Origin: Streptomyces spinosisporus
GTDB lineage: Bacteria > Actinomycetota > Actinomycetes > Streptomycetales > Streptomycetaceae
Assembly: GCF_022698145.1 (NCBI RefSeq)
Contig: NZ_JALDAX010000001.1
Location: forward strand, 62,001-126,000
Reading direction: 5' to 3'
DNA: 64,000 bases
Part shown: in pieces, positions 8,509-18,195 of the stretch
Layout of the letters: every line of letters begins with the position of its first letter
How positions within the stretch are numbered: the stretch's first letter is position 1
The notes under the pieces: model-generated
What the model saw: only the letters and a program-made list of their open reading frames with translations
Told to the model about the DNA's origin: nothing
The model's database searches: none
Translations under genes and position numbers: made by a program

Positions 8509-9360
8509 ATGAACGCCATCATCTCCGCTGACGAACTCGCGAGCGACCTGGCGGGGCAGCACCCGCCCGTCCTGCTCGACGTCCGCTGGCAGCTCAGTGC
8601 CGCCAAGGCGGCCGGTGAGCCGCCCTTCGACGGCCGCGCCGCATACGCCTCCGGGCACATCCCGGGTGCCGTCTACATCGACCTGGACGCGGAGCTCGCC
8701 GGCACCGCGGGCGACCGCGGCCGCCATCCGCTGCCGGACCTCGAGGTCTTCGGCGCCGCGATGCGCCGGGCGGGTGTGACGGCCGGGCGGCCCGTGGTGG
8801 CGTACGACGGCGGACAGGGCTGGGCCGCGGCCCGCGCGTGGTGGCTGCTGCGCTGGACGGGTCACCCTGATGTGCGGGTTCTCGACGGCGGCCTCGCGGC
8901 GTGGGAGGGCGCGCTCCAGACGTCCGTGCCCACACCGGCCGAGGGCGACTTCGAGCCGGTGCCGGGCGCCACGGGCCTGCTGGATGCCGACGCCGCGGCG
9001 GCGCTGGCGCGGACGGGAGTGCTCCTGGACGCGCGCGCGGGGGAGCGGTACCGCGGCGAGGTGGAGCCGATCGACCGGGTCGGCGGGCACATCCCGGGCG
9101 CGGTGTCGGCGCCCACGCACGAGAACGTGGGGAGCGACGGACGGTTTCTTCCTGCCGAGCAACTGGCCGGGCGGTTCAAGGCACTTGGCGCGGCCGGCGG
9201 TTCACAGGTCGGCGTGTACTGCGGCTCGGGCGTGTCCGGGGCGCACGAGGTGCTCGCACTGGCGGTCGCGGGCATCGAGGCGGATCTGTACGTGGGTTCG
9301 TGGTCGGAGTGGTCCTCGGACCCGACCCGGCCGGTCGCCGTGGGCCCCGACCCGCGCTGA
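8509..9360 (+). CDS. Thiosulfate/3-mercaptopyruvate sulfurtransferase (tandem rhodanese)
   Basis: 283 residues with two rhodanese modules. The N-terminal one (residues 1-130) is inactive. The C-terminal one carries the persulfide-forming cysteine in CGSGVSG near residue 242. That loop begins CGSGV, as in mercaptopyruvate and thiosulfate sulfurtransferases, so the donor is not settled. It transfers sulfane sulfur, usually to cyanide or thiols, in the cytoplasm. AAGGA eight bases upstream chooses ATG 8509 over 8500. A convergent hairpin with sepH follows. Confidence 0.93.
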   Translation: MNAIISADELASDLAGQHPPVLLDVRWQLSAAKAAGEPPFDGRAAYASGHIPGAVYIDLDAELAGTAGDRGRHPLPDLEVFGAAMRRAGVTAGRPVVAYDGGQGWAAARAWWLLRWTGHPDVRVLDGGLAAWEGALQTSVPTPAEGDFEPVPGATGLLDADAAAALARTGVLLDARAGERYRGEVEPIDRVGGHIPGAVSAPTHENVGSDGRFLPAEQLAGRFKALGAAGGSQVGVYCGSGVSGAHEVLALAVAGIEADLYVGSWSEWSSDPTRPVAVGPDPR

Positions 9361-9412
9361 CGCCCGGCGGTCGCGAGCAGGAAAGCTGACGCACGGCGGT
9401 CGCGAATACGAA

Positions 9413-9448
9413 AAAGGGGCCGCACCCGGCGGGCGGGTGCGGCCCTTT
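9413..9448. terminator. Bidirectional terminator between the rhodanese gene and sepH
   Basis: A 15-bp stem (AAAGGGCCGCACCCG with one bulged G) is flanked by A and T runs on the two sides, so it can work in both directions. Just before it, a GCGGTCGCGA-containing sequence occurs twice (near 9360 and 9389), a small direct repeat. Confidence 0.8.
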
Positions 9449-9486
9449 CTCGTTCGCGTGCGACCGGTCAACCTTCGTACGGCGGA

Positions 9487-10533
9487 CTACTCCTGCTTCT
9501 TCCGCCGCGTGCCGAACACGATCTCGTCCCAGCTCGGGACCGCGGCGCGGCGGCCGGGGCGGACGCCGTCGGCCTCCGCCTGGCGGTCGGTGGCGCCGAC
9601 GAGACGGTCGCGGTGGCTGCTGACCGAACGGGGCATGAGGACGTCCGCGTAGGCGGAGCCGGCCGAGGCCGCGGGCGCCGGCGGTTCCTCCGCCTCGGGT
9701 TCGGCGGGGGGCTCCTCCGCGGGAGCCGCGGGCGCAGGGGTGTCCTGCGCCGGTCGCTCCGGGACCACGAGGTCGCCGCGGAAGCTCGGCACCGCCTCCA
9801 ACAGGCTGGTCAGCGAGTCCCGTTCACCCGTGCTCTCCTCGGCGGGCTCGGACGCCTGCGCGGGCAGGCTCGGCCGCTCCAGGGCGCGGTCCAGCGGGCG
9901 GTCGCGCGGCAGCCGTGCGATGCGCGGCACGAACGGAAAGCTGGGCTCCGGCGCGGCCAGGTCCTCGGACTCGCCGATGAGCGACCGTGCCTCGTCGTCG
10001 ACGGCCTGGACGAGCCGCCGGGGCGGGTCGTAGGTCCAGCTCGCCGAGTGCGGTTCGCCCGCGACCCGGTAGACCAGCAGGACCTCCCAGGTGCCGTCGT
10101 CGCGACGCCACGAGTCCCACTGCACGGTGTCCTTCTCGGCGCCGCGCAGCAGCAGACGCTCCTGGACGGCCTCGCCCAGCTGCGGCCCGGTGTTCTCGCC
10201 GGGGCGGCGGACGGGTGTCTTGCGGGCCCGCTCGGCCATGAACGCGCGCTCCGCGAGCACGGGGCCCTCGAAGCGGCGTACGCGGTCGACGGGGATGCCT
10301 GCGAGCTGGGCCACCTCTTCGGCGGTCGCACCGGCGCGTATACGGGCCTGGATGTCGCGGGGGCGGAGATGGCTCTCCACCTCGATCTCGATCTGGCCGA
10401 GGCGGGGGCGGTCACCGCGCACGGCGGCGCGCAGGCGTTCGTCGATCGGAAGCGTGTACTCCGTAGAGTCGGCAGCCTTCAGCACCAGCCGTGTGCCGTC
10501 ATTGGAGACGGCCACGACACGCAGTTCGGGCAT
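9487..10533 (-). CDS. sepH: SepH, FtsZ-associated cell-division protein (DUF3071)
   Basis: 348 residues. The N-terminal DUF3071 region (residues 1-190, beginning MPELRVVAVSNDGTRL) contains a helix-turn-helix near residue 65-90 (ATAEEVAQLAGIPVDRVRRF). A long acidic, proline- and alanine-rich linker follows, then a short basic C-terminus (VFGTRRKKQE). In S. venezuelae, SepH binds FtsZ and helps filaments and Z-rings form during sporulation septation. The start has GGAGG five bases upstream; the frame opens farther but without a site. It stands alone, with a 402-bp upstream gap. Confidence 0.92.
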   Translation of the reverse strand: MPELRVVAVSNDGTRLVLKAADSTEYTLPIDERLRAAVRGDRPRLGQIEIEVESHLRPRDIQARIRAGATAEEVAQLAGIPVDRVRRFEGPVLAERAFMAERARKTPVRRPGENTGPQLGEAVQERLLLRGAEKDTVQWDSWRRDDGTWEVLLVYRVAGEPHSASWTYDPPRRLVQAVDDEARSLIGESEDLAAPEPSFPFVPRIARLPRDRPLDRALERPSLPAQASEPAEESTGERDSLTSLLEAVPSFRGDLVVPERPAQDTPAPAAPAEEPPAEPEAEEPPAPAASAGSAYADVLMPRSVSSHRDRLVGATDRQAEADGVRPGRRAAVPSWDEIVFGTRRKKQE

Positions 10534-10935
10534 GGGGACCTCCCGGGTGGTGCCTGCCGACGTCACGTGCGTCGCTGCTTCCGCTAGTCGAGTGTGGCCT
10601 GCCCGGGTGCAGCCTGCCACAACCTTGCCGAGTTGCCCGGCGTGTCGGGCACGGGCCCTGGACCGCCGTTATGGCACGGTTACCTATTCGCAACGCTAAG
10701 TGACCAACTCCGTCACCCTGTGCAACTAGCCCCCTCATGGCGGTCCTTGAAGGTCGCGGACGCCCTGGCGGGAGACCGGACCCAGGGCTCGCAACAGTAC
10801 TCCATTCGGGCCACGTGCGTGGATTGGCACGCCGCTCAACTTCTGGCAAGGGGCGGTCTCGGCCCGCTCGTTGAGCGGTTTCCGGGATCTTGGACGTGGC
10901 GCACTTCACGCAATAGTCAGAAACGGAACCAATGG
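10534..10935. other. 402-bp intergenic region with a long hairpin
   Basis: No gene supported. CCGCTCAAC (10832-10840) pairs with GTTGAGCGG (10870-10878) around a 29-base loop with a smaller GGGC/GCCC stem inside. It lies just past the stop of the lactone oxidase gene on the minus strand and may be its terminator. The part next to 10534 should hold the sepH promoter; I could not settle its elements. Confidence 0.45.
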
Positions 10936-12255
10936 TTACGAGCCCAACACCCGGCGCAGGTAGTCGTTCTGGAACCGCCGGTCCGGGTCGAGCCGGTCGC
11001 GCAGCGCGGTGAACTCGCCGAAGCGCGGATAGGCCCGCGAGAAGTACTCGGCGTCCCGGGTGTGCACCTTGCCCCAGTGCGGCCGGCCCTCGTGAGCGGT
11101 GAAGATCCGCTCGGCGGCGGTGAAGTACGCCTGGTACGGGGTGCCCCTGAACATGTGGACGGCGATGTAGGCGCTGTCGCGGCCCGACGCCGTGGACAGG
11201 GTGATGTCGTCGGCCGGTGCGGTGCGCACCTCCACCGGGAAGCCGACCCTCAGACCCGAGCGGTCGACCATCGCCCTCAACTCGCGCAGCGTCTCGGTCA
11301 GGGCCTCGCGCGGGACGGCGTACTCCATCTCCACGAAGCGCACCCGGCGCGGTGAGGTGAAGACCTTGTAGGGAATGTCGGTGTAGCTGCGCGCGGACAG
11401 GGCCGTGCTGGAGATCCGGGCGATCGCCGGGACGGTCGCGGGCACCGCCCGGCCGACCCACTGGGCCACCTGGAAGACGCCGTTGGACAGGAACTCGTCC
11501 TCGATCCACCCGGCCACCGGGGGCACCGGCTTCTCCGGTCCCGCGCTGCGGTTGTTCCGCTTGGTGTTGGTGTTGCCGGTGTGCGGGAACCAGTAGAACT
11601 CGAAGTGCTCGTTCTCGGCCCAGAGTTCGTCGAAGTCGGCGAGCACCTTCTCCAGCGGCATCGGCTCCTCGCGCGCGGTGAGCAGGAAGACGGGCTCCAC
11701 GGCGAAGGTGATCGCGGTGACGATGCCGAGCGCGCCGAGGCCGATCCGGGCGGCCGCGAAGACCTCGGGATTCTCCTTCGCGGAGCAGGTGAGCACCGAA
11801 CCGTCGGCGGTGACCAGCTCAAGTCCCCTGATCTGGGCCGCGATCGAGGCCGACTCACGGCCCGTGCCGTGCGTGCCGGTGCTGGTGGCGCCGGAGACCG
11901 TCTGCTCCATGATGTCGCCCATGTTCGTCAGCGACAGACCCTCGCGGGCCAGGGCCATGTTGAGTCTCTTGAGCGGGGTGCCGGCCTCGACCGTGACCGT
12001 CATGGCGTCCCGATCAATCTTGCGGATGCCGGTCAACAGTTGAGGACGGATCAATACACCGTCGGTCGCCGCGATGGATGTGAAGGAGTGCCCGCTTCCG
12101 ACGGCCTTCACGGTCAGGCCGTCCTCCGCGGCCTTGCGCACGGCCGCGGACAGTTCCTCCACGGAGGCCGGGGCGACCTGGCGCGCCGGACGGGACGCGA
12201 CCGTGCCGCCCCAGTTACGCCACGTGCCGTTCCTCGCGCTCGCTGTGCTGCCCAA
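10936..12255 (-). CDS. FAD-dependent sugar-1,4-lactone oxidase (D-arabinono-1,4-lactone oxidase type)
   Basis: 439 residues. A PCMH-type FAD domain (residues 20-190, with VGSGHSFTSIAATDG and the THGTG loop) is followed by the ALO C-terminal domain, including HWGKVHTRD near residue 397. The histidine of the VGSGHS motif is where related alditol and lactone oxidases attach FAD covalently. It probably oxidises an aldonolactone or alditol using O2. The start is a TTG with GGGGAGG about five bases upstream, and the first 41 bp overlap the end of the MFS gene, so translation is likely coupled. Confidence 0.88.
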   Translation of the reverse strand: MGSTASARNGTWRNWGGTVASRPARQVAPASVEELSAAVRKAAEDGLTVKAVGSGHSFTSIAATDGVLIRPQLLTGIRKIDRDAMTVTVEAGTPLKRLNMALAREGLSLTNMGDIMEQTVSGATSTGTHGTGRESASIAAQIRGLELVTADGSVLTCSAKENPEVFAAARIGLGALGIVTAITFAVEPVFLLTAREEPMPLEKVLADFDELWAENEHFEFYWFPHTGNTNTKRNNRSAGPEKPVPPVAGWIEDEFLSNGVFQVAQWVGRAVPATVPAIARISSTALSARSYTDIPYKVFTSPRRVRFVEMEYAVPREALTETLRELRAMVDRSGLRVGFPVEVRTAPADDITLSTASGRDSAYIAVHMFRGTPYQAYFTAAERIFTAHEGRPHWGKVHTRDAEYFSRAYPRFGEFTALRDRLDPDRRFQNDYLRRVLGS

Positions 12256-13453
12256 CGGTGCCTCCCCGTCGCATGACCGGCCTGCTGAGCCGGCGGTACC
12301 CCAGGAAACCGATCACGACCGCGACGGCCCCGGACACCACCGGAACCCCGTACCCGGCCCGCGCGCCCGCCGCGTCGATGACCCAGCCGGCCACGGAGGA
12401 GCCGAGCGCGACACCGACGGCGAGCCCGGTGCTCACCCAGGTCATGCCCTCGGTCAGTTTCGCGCGTGGTACGTGCTCTTCGATCAGGGACATCGTCGTG
12501 ATCATCGTCGGCGCGATGGACAGGCCCGCCACGAACAGCGCCACGGCCAGAAGCGGCAAGTTTCCGACCAGTAGGAGGGGGATCATACTCACGCCCATCG
12601 CACACACGCCCAGCAGCCAGCGTCGGGCGGGCGCCCCCGTGAAGTGCAGCAGCCCGAAGACGACCCCCGCCACACAGGAGCCGGACGCGTACAGCGCGAG
12701 CACGACGCTCGCGGCGGCCTTGTGCCCGCGCTCGTCGGCGAAGGCCACGGTGACCACGTCGACCGCTCCGAAGATCGCGCCGGTGGCCGCGAAGGTGGCG
12801 ACCAGGACCTGCAGCCCCGGGGAGCGCAGGGCCGAACCGCCGCCGTGCTTCTCGCGCGGGTGCGGCTCGGGCTCCGTGGCGCGCTGGGCGGTCAGCCAGA
12901 AGACACCGGCCGCGAGGAAGCAGGCCGCGAGAAGCGGCCCGGCCTCCGGGAACCAGGCCGTGGACAGGCCGATGGAGATGATCGGCCCGAAGATGAAGCA
13001 CACCTCGTCGATCACGGACTCGAAGGAGTACGCGGTGTGCAGCTTCGGGGTGCCGCGGTACAGGGCGGCCCAGCGGGCCCGGATCATCGCGCCCAGGCTC
13101 GGCACCGAGCCGATGCCCGCGGCGCACACGAACAGGACCCAGTCCGGCCACCCGAAGTGCGCGGCGAGCAGCAGCCCGGCCGCCGCCGAGAGCGCGACCA
13201 GGGTCGCGGGCCGCAGCACCCGGCGCTGTCCGTACTGGTCCACCAGCCGGGAGATCTGCGGCCCGATCGACGCGGCGGCGAGCGCGATGGTGGCCGACAG
13301 GGCGCCCGCGAGCCCGTAGCGCCCGGTGAGCTGCGAGATCATCGTGACCACGCCGATGCCCATCATCGACAGCGGCATCCGGCCGAGGAGGCCCGCGGCG
13401 GAGAAACCCTTGGTGCCGGGGGCGGCGAACAGGGCGCGGTAGGGGCTGGGCAC
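12215..13453 (-). CDS. MFS transporter
   Basis: 412-residue integral membrane protein with about 12 hydrophobic segments and the MFS loop after helix 2 ([14 protein letters not shown]). A charged central loop around residue 195 separates the two halves. The substrate is unknown; the overlap with a sugar-lactone oxidase hints at a carbohydrate-related solute, which is inference only. GTG start with GGAG six bases upstream. It is divergent from hemH across 158 bp. Confidence 0.9.
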   Translation of the reverse strand: MPSPYRALFAAPGTKGFSAAGLLGRMPLSMMGIGVVTMISQLTGRYGLAGALSATIALAAASIGPQISRLVDQYGQRRVLRPATLVALSAAAGLLLAAHFGWPDWVLFVCAAGIGSVPSLGAMIRARWAALYRGTPKLHTAYSFESVIDEVCFIFGPIISIGLSTAWFPEAGPLLAACFLAAGVFWLTAQRATEPEPHPREKHGGGSALRSPGLQVLVATFAATGAIFGAVDVVTVAFADERGHKAAASVVLALYASGSCVAGVVFGLLHFTGAPARRWLLGVCAMGVSMIPLLLVGNLPLLAVALFVAGLSIAPTMITTMSLIEEHVPRAKLTEGMTWVSTGLAVGVALGSSVAGWVIDAAGARAGYGVPVVSGAVAVVIGFLGYRRLSRPVMRRGGTVGQHSEREERHVA

Positions 13454-13611
13454 GGGGTCTCCGGGGGTACGGCTCGGTGAGGCGCCGACTGGGGCTCAGT
13501 AAGGTGCGAATGCAGCTGATACAGCTTACGAACGAGGTCACCCTAATGCACGCCGATATACCGTCACCCCGCGGTTTCCCGGCCGTCAGTGCCGGGTGGC
13601 AGGATCGACCC

Positions 13612-14739
13612 ATGTCAGACGTGCTCGATGCCAGTCCCTACGACGCCCTCCTCCTGCTCTCGTTCGGCGGCCCGGAGGGCCCGGACGACGTGGTCCCGTT
13701 CCTGGAGAACGTGACGCGAGGGCGAGGCATCCCCACCGAACGCCTCAAGGAAGTCGGACAGCACTACTTCCTGTTCGGCGGGGTCAGCCCCATCAACGAC
13801 CAGAACCGCGCCCTCCTGGACGCCCTCCGCAAGGACTTCGCGGAGCACGGCCTGGACCTGCCGGTCTACTGGGGCAACCGCAACTGGGCGCCCTACCTGA
13901 CGGACACCCTGCGCGAGATGGTCGCCGACGGCCGCCGCCGCATCCTGGTCCTCGCCACGAGCGCCTACGCCTCCTACTCGGGCTGCCGGCAGTACCGCGA
14001 GAACCTCGCCGACTCGCTGGCCGCCCTGGAGGCCGAGGGCCTGGAACTGCCGAAGATCGACAAGCTCAGGCACTACTTCAACCACGAGGGCTTCGTGGAG
14101 CCCATGGTCGACGGCGTGCTGCAGTCCCTGGCCGACCTCCCCGAGGACGTCAGGGCCGGAGCACACCTCGCGTTCTCCACCCACTCGATCCCGACCGCGT
14201 CCGCGGACACCTCCGGACCGGTCGAGACCCACGGCGAGGGCGGGGCGTACGTCGAGCAGCACCTGGAGGTGGCCCAGCTGATCGCCGACGCCGTGCGCGA
14301 GCGCACCGGCATCGACCACCCCTGGCAGCTCGTCTACCAGTCACGCTCCGGCGCCCCGCACATCCCGTGGCTGGAGCCCGACATCTGCGACCACCTGGAG
14401 GAGCGGCAGGCCGCCGGGGCCCCGGCCGTGGTCATCGCCCCCATCGGCTTCGTCTCCGACCACATGGAGGTCCTCTACGACCTCGACACGGAGGCCAGGG
14501 CCAAGGCCGAGGAGCTGGGCCTGCCGATGCGCCGCTCGGCCACGGTCGGCGACGACCCGCGCTTCGCCGCCGCGGTCCGCGACCTCGTCCTGGAGCGCGC
14601 GGCCGTGCAGCGCGGCGAGAACGTCACGCCCTGCGCCCTGGGCACCCTCGGCGCGAGCCACCACCTCTGCCCGGTCGGCTGTTGTCCCGCCCGCGCCCCC
14701 CGCCCGGCCGCCGCGGGCGCCGACAGCCCCTACGCGTGA
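13612..14739 (+). CDS. hemH: Coproporphyrin ferrochelatase
   Basis: 375 residues. It inserts iron into coproporphyrin III in the actinobacterial heme pathway (CpfC activity). Features seen are [20 protein letters not shown] at the N-terminus, [10 protein letters not shown], and AFSTHSIP with the metal-binding histidine. The C-terminus has four cysteines in TPCALG and LCPVGCC, matching the [2Fe-2S] cluster of actinobacterial ferrochelatases. AGGA is seven bases before the ATG. The next gene starts eight bases after the stop, so they probably share a transcript. Confidence 0.95.
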   Translation: MSDVLDASPYDALLLLSFGGPEGPDDVVPFLENVTRGRGIPTERLKEVGQHYFLFGGVSPINDQNRALLDALRKDFAEHGLDLPVYWGNRNWAPYLTDTLREMVADGRRRILVLATSAYASYSGCRQYRENLADSLAALEAEGLELPKIDKLRHYFNHEGFVEPMVDGVLQSLADLPEDVRAGAHLAFSTHSIPTASADTSGPVETHGEGGAYVEQHLEVAQLIADAVRERTGIDHPWQLVYQSRSGAPHIPWLEPDICDHLEERQAAGAPAVVIAPIGFVSDHMEVLYDLDTEARAKAEELGLPMRRSATVGDDPRFAAAVRDLVLERAAVQRGENVTPCALGTLGASHHLCPVGCCPARAPRPAAAGADSPYA

Positions 14740-14747
14740 GGAGCGCC

Positions 14748-15572
14748 GTGACCGACCCGACCGACCCCCTGCACCAGGAGCTGCTCGCCCTCGCCCAGGA
14801 GGCCGCCCGCCGCGCCGGCGCGCTGCTGAGGGACGGCCGTCCGGCCGACCTCGCGGTCGCCGCGACCAAGTCGAGCCCGATCGACGTGGTCACCGAGATG
14901 GACATCGCGGCGGAGAAGCTCATCACGGACCTGATCTCCGAGCACCGCCCGGACGACGGCTTCCTCGGCGAGGAGGGCGCCTCCACCGAGGGCACGAGCG
15001 GCATCCGCTGGGTGATCGACCCCCTCGACGGCACGGTCAACTACCTCTACGGGCTGCCCACTTGGTCCGTCTCCATCGCGGCCGAGCAGGACGGCGACAC
15101 GGTCGTCGGGGTGGTCGCGGCCCCGATGCGCGGCGAGACGTTTCACGCGGTCCGCGGCGGCGGGGCGCGCGCCACGGGTGCCTGGGAGGGCGAGCGCGAG
15201 CTGGCCTGCCGGCCGGCGCCGCCGCTCGCCGAGGCCCTGGTCTCGACGGGCTTCAACTACGTCAGCGAGGTCCGCAGCCACCAGGCCGAGGTCGCCCGGA
15301 AGCTGATCCCCCTGCTGCGCGACATCCGCCGCAGCGGCTCGGCCGCGGTCGACCTGTGCGACGTGGCGTCCGGCCGTCTCGACGGCTACTTTGAGCGCGG
15401 GCTCAACGCCTGGGACCTCGCGGCGGGCGACCTCATCGCCCGGGAAGCGGGCGCGCTGACGGGTGGACGCCCCGGAGAGCGCCCCGGACGCGACCTGGCG
15501 ATCGCCGGTACTCCCGGCGTCTTCGAGCCCCTCCAGCGCCTCCTGGAGGACTTCGGCGCCTGGCACGACTGA
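14748..15572 (+). CDS. Inositol monophosphatase family protein
   Basis: 274-residue Mg-dependent phosphatase. Metal ligands are visible in LGEEG, in WVIDPLDGTVNY, and in NAWDLAAGDLIA near the C-terminus. It probably hydrolyses inositol-1-phosphate, used for mycothiol and phosphatidylinositol, or a related sugar phosphate or PAP. GTG start with GAGGAG five bases before it, directly behind hemH. The gene ends before a bidirectional hairpin. Confidence 0.92.
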   Translation: MTDPTDPLHQELLALAQEAARRAGALLRDGRPADLAVAATKSSPIDVVTEMDIAAEKLITDLISEHRPDDGFLGEEGASTEGTSGIRWVIDPLDGTVNYLYGLPTWSVSIAAEQDGDTVVGVVAAPMRGETFHAVRGGGARATGAWEGERELACRPAPPLAEALVSTGFNYVSEVRSHQAEVARKLIPLLRDIRRSGSAAVDLCDVASGRLDGYFERGLNAWDLAAGDLIAREAGALTGGRPGERPGRDLAIAGTPGVFEPLQRLLEDFGAWHD

Positions 15573-15632
15573 CCGGGTGACCTACGGCCTGCGCACCGGT
15601 GAACCGCCGGTGAACGCGGTCCCGGAACAGCA

Positions 15633-15671
15633 CAGCGGGCCCCCGGCGCTGGATTCGCCGAGGGCCCGCTG
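15633..15671. terminator. Bidirectional hairpin
   Basis: CAGCGGGCCC...CGGCG pairs with CGCCG...GGGCCCGCTG with a single mismatch and a seven-base loop. It separates the phosphatase gene from the convergent small gene. Confidence 0.7.
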
Positions 15672-15694
15672 CCGCGCTGACAGCCGATCGAACG

Positions 15695-15859
15695 CTACGC
15701 GCCGACCTCCACACCGTGTTCGGCGGCGAGGCGGCGCAGGTCGTCGAGCTCGCCCTGCTCGACCTCGACGAGGAAGTCGTCGCCTTCGTCGCGAGCCCGC
15801 GTCAGGTCGGACTCGGTCGTCCTTATGCGCTGCAGAAGTCCTGCGGTGAAAGCGTCCAT
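15695..15859 (-). CDS. Small conserved helical protein (54 residues)
   Basis: MDAFTAGLLQRIRTTESDLT begins a 54-residue acidic protein that looks like one amphipathic helical hairpin or coiled coil. The start at 15859 is backed by GAGGGGG about seven bases upstream; the longer frame to 16036 has arginine-rich, non-protein-like content. I recall near-identical small proteins beside cutRS in other Streptomyces. Function unknown. It is divergent from cutR. Confidence 0.8.
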   Translation of the reverse strand: MDAFTAGLLQRIRTTESDLTRARDEGDDFLVEVEQGELDDLRRLAAEHGVEVGA

Positions 15860-16079
15860 GCTGCGCCCCCTCGTCCTGGGTCGTGGGTCGGTGGCACGGG
15901 GGTGTGCCGTTCGGAAGGGGCGATCACGTCTCGCGACAAGCGGAGTGCGCCGTGCCGCATGGTGCTGCGGCACTAGCAGAGCGTGATCGCGGGGTATGAA
16001 CCGTCCTCCCCCCGCTTCCTTCCGTGGAAACCTCAACCCGACGACAAAATCTTTGATTCCCGGGACTCACACCTGGTCT

Positions 16080-16097
16080 TCATCCGGGCCTCATCCG
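16080..16097 (+). promoter_or_regulatory. Direct repeat TCATCCG x2, 11-bp spacing, upstream of cutR
   Basis: TCATCCG occurs at 16080-16086 and again at 16091-16097. An 11-bp phase between direct repeats is what dimers of OmpR/PhoB-family regulators usually bind. It lies about 85 bp before cutR in a 322-bp gene-free stretch, so it is a candidate CutR autoregulation site. The rest of 15860-16181 shows no gene. Confidence 0.4.
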
Positions 16098-16181
16098 CCG
16101 CCCACCCGTCTTACTGCCGACTTATGGCCGAAAAGGGCAGGATGGAGGCACACAGCCAGGACCACAGGAAGGACAAGGGAC

Positions 16182-16835
16182 GTGCGTGTACTCGTCGTCG
16201 AGGACGAGCAGCTGCTCGCCGATGCGGTGGCCACCGGACTGCGCCGGGAGGCCATGGCCGTCGACGTCGTGTACGACGGCGCGGCCGCCCTGGAGCGCAT
16301 CGGCGTCAACGACTACGACGTGGTCGTCCTCGACCGTGACCTCCCGCTCGTGCACGGCGACGACGTGTGCCGCAAGATCGTCGAACTGGGCATGCCCACG
16401 CGCGTGCTCATGCTCACGGCCTCCGGCGACGTCAGCGACCGCGTCGAGGGGCTGGAGATCGGCGCCGACGACTATCTTCCCAAGCCCTTCGCCTTCAGCG
16501 AGCTCATCGCACGCGTGCGTGCCCTCGGCCGGCGCACCAGTGTGCCGCTGCCGCCGGTCCTGGAGCGCTCCGGCATCAAGCTCGACCCCAACCGCCGCGA
16601 GGTCTTCCGCGACGGCAAGGAGGTCCAGCTCGCGCCCAAGGAGTTCGCCGTCCTGGAGGTGCTGATGCGCTCCGAGGGCGCGGTCGTCTCCGCGGAACAG
16701 CTCCTGGAGAAGGCCTGGGACGAGAACACCGACCCGTTCACGAACGTCGTGCGCGTGACCGTCATGACCCTGCGCCGCAAGCTGGGCGAGCCCCCCGTCA
16801 TCGTCACCGTGCCCGGCTCCGGCTACCGGATCTGA
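16182..16835 (+). CDS. cutR: Response regulator CutR
   Basis: 217-residue OmpR-family regulator. The receiver domain (1-115) has the acidic pair at residues 7-9, phospho-acceptor Asp51 in VVLDRD, and the conserved lysine in LPKPFAF. The C-terminal winged helix (125-217) ends VTVPGSGYRI. GTG start with GGAAGGA eight bases upstream. It is followed six bases after its stop by cutS, its cognate kinase. CutRS was first described in S. lividans through copper-related melanin effects and later tied to secretion or redox stress. Confidence 0.95.
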   Translation: MRVLVVEDEQLLADAVATGLRREAMAVDVVYDGAAALERIGVNDYDVVVLDRDLPLVHGDDVCRKIVELGMPTRVLMLTASGDVSDRVEGLEIGADDYLPKPFAFSELIARVRALGRRTSVPLPPVLERSGIKLDPNRREVFRDGKEVQLAPKEFAVLEVLMRSEGAVVSAEQLLEKAWDENTDPFTNVVRVTVMTLRRKLGEPPVIVTVPGSGYRI

Positions 16836-16841
16836 TACGCA

Positions 16842-18083
16842 ATGGCCGCAACACCCGCTCTCCCCACCGCGCCCCCCAAGCCCACCTGGGACCCCCGCAA
16901 GCCCGAGCCGCCGTTCCCGTGGCTGCGCCCCACCATCCGTATACGGCTCACTCTGCTGTACGGCGGCATGTTCCTGATCGCCGGCATCCTGCTGCTGTCG
17001 ATCATCTATCTGCTGGCGGCCCAGGCCCTGCACGAGGGCAGCGGCCAGAGCTTCCAGCTGTCGGGCACGAACCTCGACATAAGCAGCCCCACCTGCCCCA
17101 AGCTCAACCAGGCGACCAGCAACGACCAGTTCAACTCGATCCTCGCGTCGTGCGAGTCCGTCCAGCGCCAGCACGCACTGGACGACCTGCTCAGCCGCTC
17201 GCTGCTGGCCCTGCTCGGCCTCGCCGTGATCGCCTTCGCCTTCGGCTACGCGATGGCCGGCCGCGTCCTGTCGCCGCTCGGCCGGATCCTGCGTACGGCA
17301 CGCGCGGTGGCGGGCTCGGACCTGTCCCGCCGTATCGAACTGGACGGCCCGGACGACGAGATCAAGGAACTGGCCGACACCTTCGACGACATGCTGGAGC
17401 GCCTCCAGCGCGCCTTCACCGCACAACAGCGCTTCGTCGGCAACGCCTCGCACGAACTGCGCACCCCGCTCGCGATCAACCGCACGCTGCTGGAGGTGCA
17501 TCTCTCGGACCCGGGTGCGCCGGTGGAGCTGCAGCAGCTCGGCAAGACGCTGCTGGCCACCAACGAACGCAGCGAGCAGCTCGTCGAGGGCCTGTTGCTG
17601 CTCGCCCGCAGCGACAACCAGATCGTCGAGCGCAAGCCGGTGGACCTCGCCGAGGTCGCCGAGCAGGCGGTCGACCAGGTGCGCGCGGAGGCCGACGCCA
17701 AGGGCGTGGTGATCCGCGGGGAGCAGAAGCCCGCGATCGTCCAGGGCAACGGCGTGCTGCTGGAGCGGATCGCCCTGAACCTGGTGCAGAACGCCGTGCG
17801 GTACAACGTGCCGGACGACGGCTGGGTGGAGGTCACCACCGACGTCCAGCACGGGCAGGCGGTCCTGGTGGTGACCAACACCGGGCCCGTCGTACCGGCG
17901 TACGAGATCGACAATCTCTTCGAGCCGTTCCGGCGGCTGCGCACGGAGCGCACGGGCAGCGACAAGGGCGTCGGCCTCGGTCTGTCCATCGTCCGGTCCG
18001 TGGCCCGGGCGCACGGCGGCCACATCTCGGCACAGCCGCGTGAGGGGGGTGGACTCATGATGCGCGTGGCGCTGCCGATCTGA
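16842..18083 (+). CDS. cutS: Sensor histidine kinase CutS
   Basis: 413 residues: TM1 near 36-60, a short extracytoplasmic sensor loop (61-118), TM2 near 120-140, HAMP, HisKA with phospho-acceptor His204 in NASHELRTPLA, and a HATPase domain with GVGLGLSIV. The loop holds exactly two cysteines, Cys85 (SPTCPK) and Cys104 (LASCES), matching the pair proposed to sense extracellular disulfide or secretion stress. Its ATG follows the cutR stop within six bases. Confidence 0.95.
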   Translation: MAATPALPTAPPKPTWDPRKPEPPFPWLRPTIRIRLTLLYGGMFLIAGILLLSIIYLLAAQALHEGSGQSFQLSGTNLDISSPTCPKLNQATSNDQFNSILASCESVQRQHALDDLLSRSLLALLGLAVIAFAFGYAMAGRVLSPLGRILRTARAVAGSDLSRRIELDGPDDEIKELADTFDDMLERLQRAFTAQQRFVGNASHELRTPLAINRTLLEVHLSDPGAPVELQQLGKTLLATNERSEQLVEGLLLLARSDNQIVERKPVDLAEVAEQAVDQVRAEADAKGVVIRGEQKPAIVQGNGVLLERIALNLVQNAVRYNVPDDGWVEVTTDVQHGQAVLVVTNTGPVVPAYEIDNLFEPFRRLRTERTGSDKGVGLGLSIVRSVARAHGGHISAQPREGGGLMMRVALPI

Positions 18084-18155
18084 CATCATGCCGCGGGCAC
18101 ACGGGGATGTTCGCTTTGCGCGGAATTTCCGGGCCGCCCGATGGGCTGTCCCGTG

Positions 18156-18169
18156 TGTGATCGATCACA
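18156..18169. promoter_or_regulatory. Crp-like palindrome TGTGATCGATCACA
   Basis: A perfect 14-bp palindrome containing GTG-N6-CAC, the Streptomyces Crp consensus. It is 73 bp past cutS and about 310 bp before the DUF4193 gene, in a 393-bp gene-free stretch. Confidence 0.4.
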
Positions 18170-18195
18170 AGGGCGATTTTCCGGCCATCTACTCT

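Noticed and set aside
16122..18089. 655-residue minus-strand frame opposite cutRS
   Set aside because: Shadow of two overlapping known genes; no domain, no ribosome-binding site.
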